From: CAXBNB01 sp040151475
GTDB taxonomy: Bacteria; Bacteroidota; Bacteroidia; Cytophagales; Cyclobacteriaceae
Reading direction: 5' to 3'
Assembly (NCBI RefSeq): GCF_040151475.1
Contig: NZ_JBDKWG010000116.1
Coordinates: forward strand, 50,661-114,660
Length of the DNA: 64,000 bases
Shown in pieces: positions 63,895 to 64,000 of this stretch (within the stretch, counting starts at the first letter, position 1; the number at the start of each line of letters is the position of its first letter). The position numbers and the translations under genes were made by a program. Under the pieces are notes generated by a model. That model was not told where the DNA came from and did not search any database. It was given only the letters and a program-made list of their open reading frames with translations.

Positions 63895-63999
63895 TTATCT
63901 GTATCTGTATGCGCTTTTTTGTCTGTAGTTGCGGCCTCCGAAGTTGTTGTTTAGTTTCAGGATCACTCTGCCGGTGTAGGTTGGTTGCAGGTTTCTCAT
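63895..63999 (-). CDS. C-terminal fragment of a possible outer-membrane barrel protein (cut by the window edge)
   Basis: The last 34 codons of a leftward gene that begins beyond the window. The residues include TYTGRVILKLNNNFGGRNY and end in KSAYRYR. The alternating hydrophobic pattern followed by a short basic tail is like the C terminus of Bacteroidota TonB-dependent or outer-membrane beta-barrel proteins, but the piece is too short for certainty. Confidence 0.35.
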   Translation of the reverse strand: MRNLQPTYTGRVILKLNNNFGGRNYRQKSAYRYR

Positions 64000-64000
64000 T

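Noticed and set aside
1..64000. CRISPR arrays, tRNA or rRNA genes, integrases, transposases and phage genes
   Set aside because: I looked for regularly spaced repeats, cloverleaf-like sequences and the typical protein motifs and saw none.

Overview
The window reads as a chromosomal segment of a Bacteroidota bacterium, most like the order Cytophagales. Supporting signs are low GC, three SusC/SusD outer-membrane nutrient-uptake pairs, an Oar-type TonB receptor, FecI/FecR-type regulators, a type III glutamine synthetase, promoter-like TATTTT boxes in place of sigma-70 -10/-35 pairs, and few Shine-Dalgarno sequences. I see no rRNA, tRNA, CRISPR array, transposase or phage gene.

Region 1 (1-20.4 kb) is mostly housekeeping and small operons: the 3' part of a molybdopterin-binding xanthine-dehydrogenase-type subunit, a kinase-fold phosphotransferase, a HAD phosphatase, a SiaB-type kinase, a lipoamide-dehydrogenase-like flavoprotein that has lost both redox cysteines, a PqiA-domain protein, a LytTR response regulator, deoC with acylphosphatase, an Oar-like receptor, a DUF423 membrane protein, rsmE, glnN, an M20 peptidase, and a small operon of a DUF6265-like lipoprotein, a MoaD-like ubiquitin-fold protein and a BNR beta-propeller protein.

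Region 2 (20.5-32.9 kb) holds two paralogous SusCD operons pointing away from each other across a 1.27-kb gap. One also encodes a PKD lipoprotein. The gap carries a gap-free 70-bp inverted repeat whose two halves sit in front of the two operons and look like matched promoter/operator modules. A 152-bp palindromic element ends the right operon.

Region 3 (33.1-51.5 kb) is a divergent catabolic locus. The leftward operon has seven genes: ceramidase-like hydrolase, PqaA-like hydrolase, alpha/beta hydrolase, GDPD phosphodiesterase, PHP phosphoesterase, GH31 glycosidase and an esterase. The rightward operon has six: ChbG/HpnK-type deacetylase, a propeller plus helical-domain lipoprotein, an unknown polytopic membrane protein, a Gfo/Idh/MocA oxidoreductase, a DegT/StrS aminotransferase and a GH67/GH20-like glycosidase. 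Two related 20-bp palindromes, each right after a TATTTT(C/G)ATT promoter box, lie between the operons. The substrate is unknown. A phosphodiester- and acyl-decorated glycoconjugate, such as an inositol-containing glycolipid headgroup, fits the enzyme set but is only a hypothesis. This locus is the best candidate for an undescribed system.

Region 4 (51.5-59.9 kb) is a FecI-FecR-SusC-SusD cell-surface signalling and uptake unit whose SusC carries an N-terminal STN signalling domain. An additional orphan ECF sigma factor follows. The unit sits directly downstream of region 3 and may supply its uptake step.

Region 5 (59.9-64 kb) has a large planctomycete-type cytochrome c/DUF1549/LamG/DUF1553 lipoprotein, an intergenic palindromic repeat, and a very short piece of what may be an outer-membrane receptor at the right edge.
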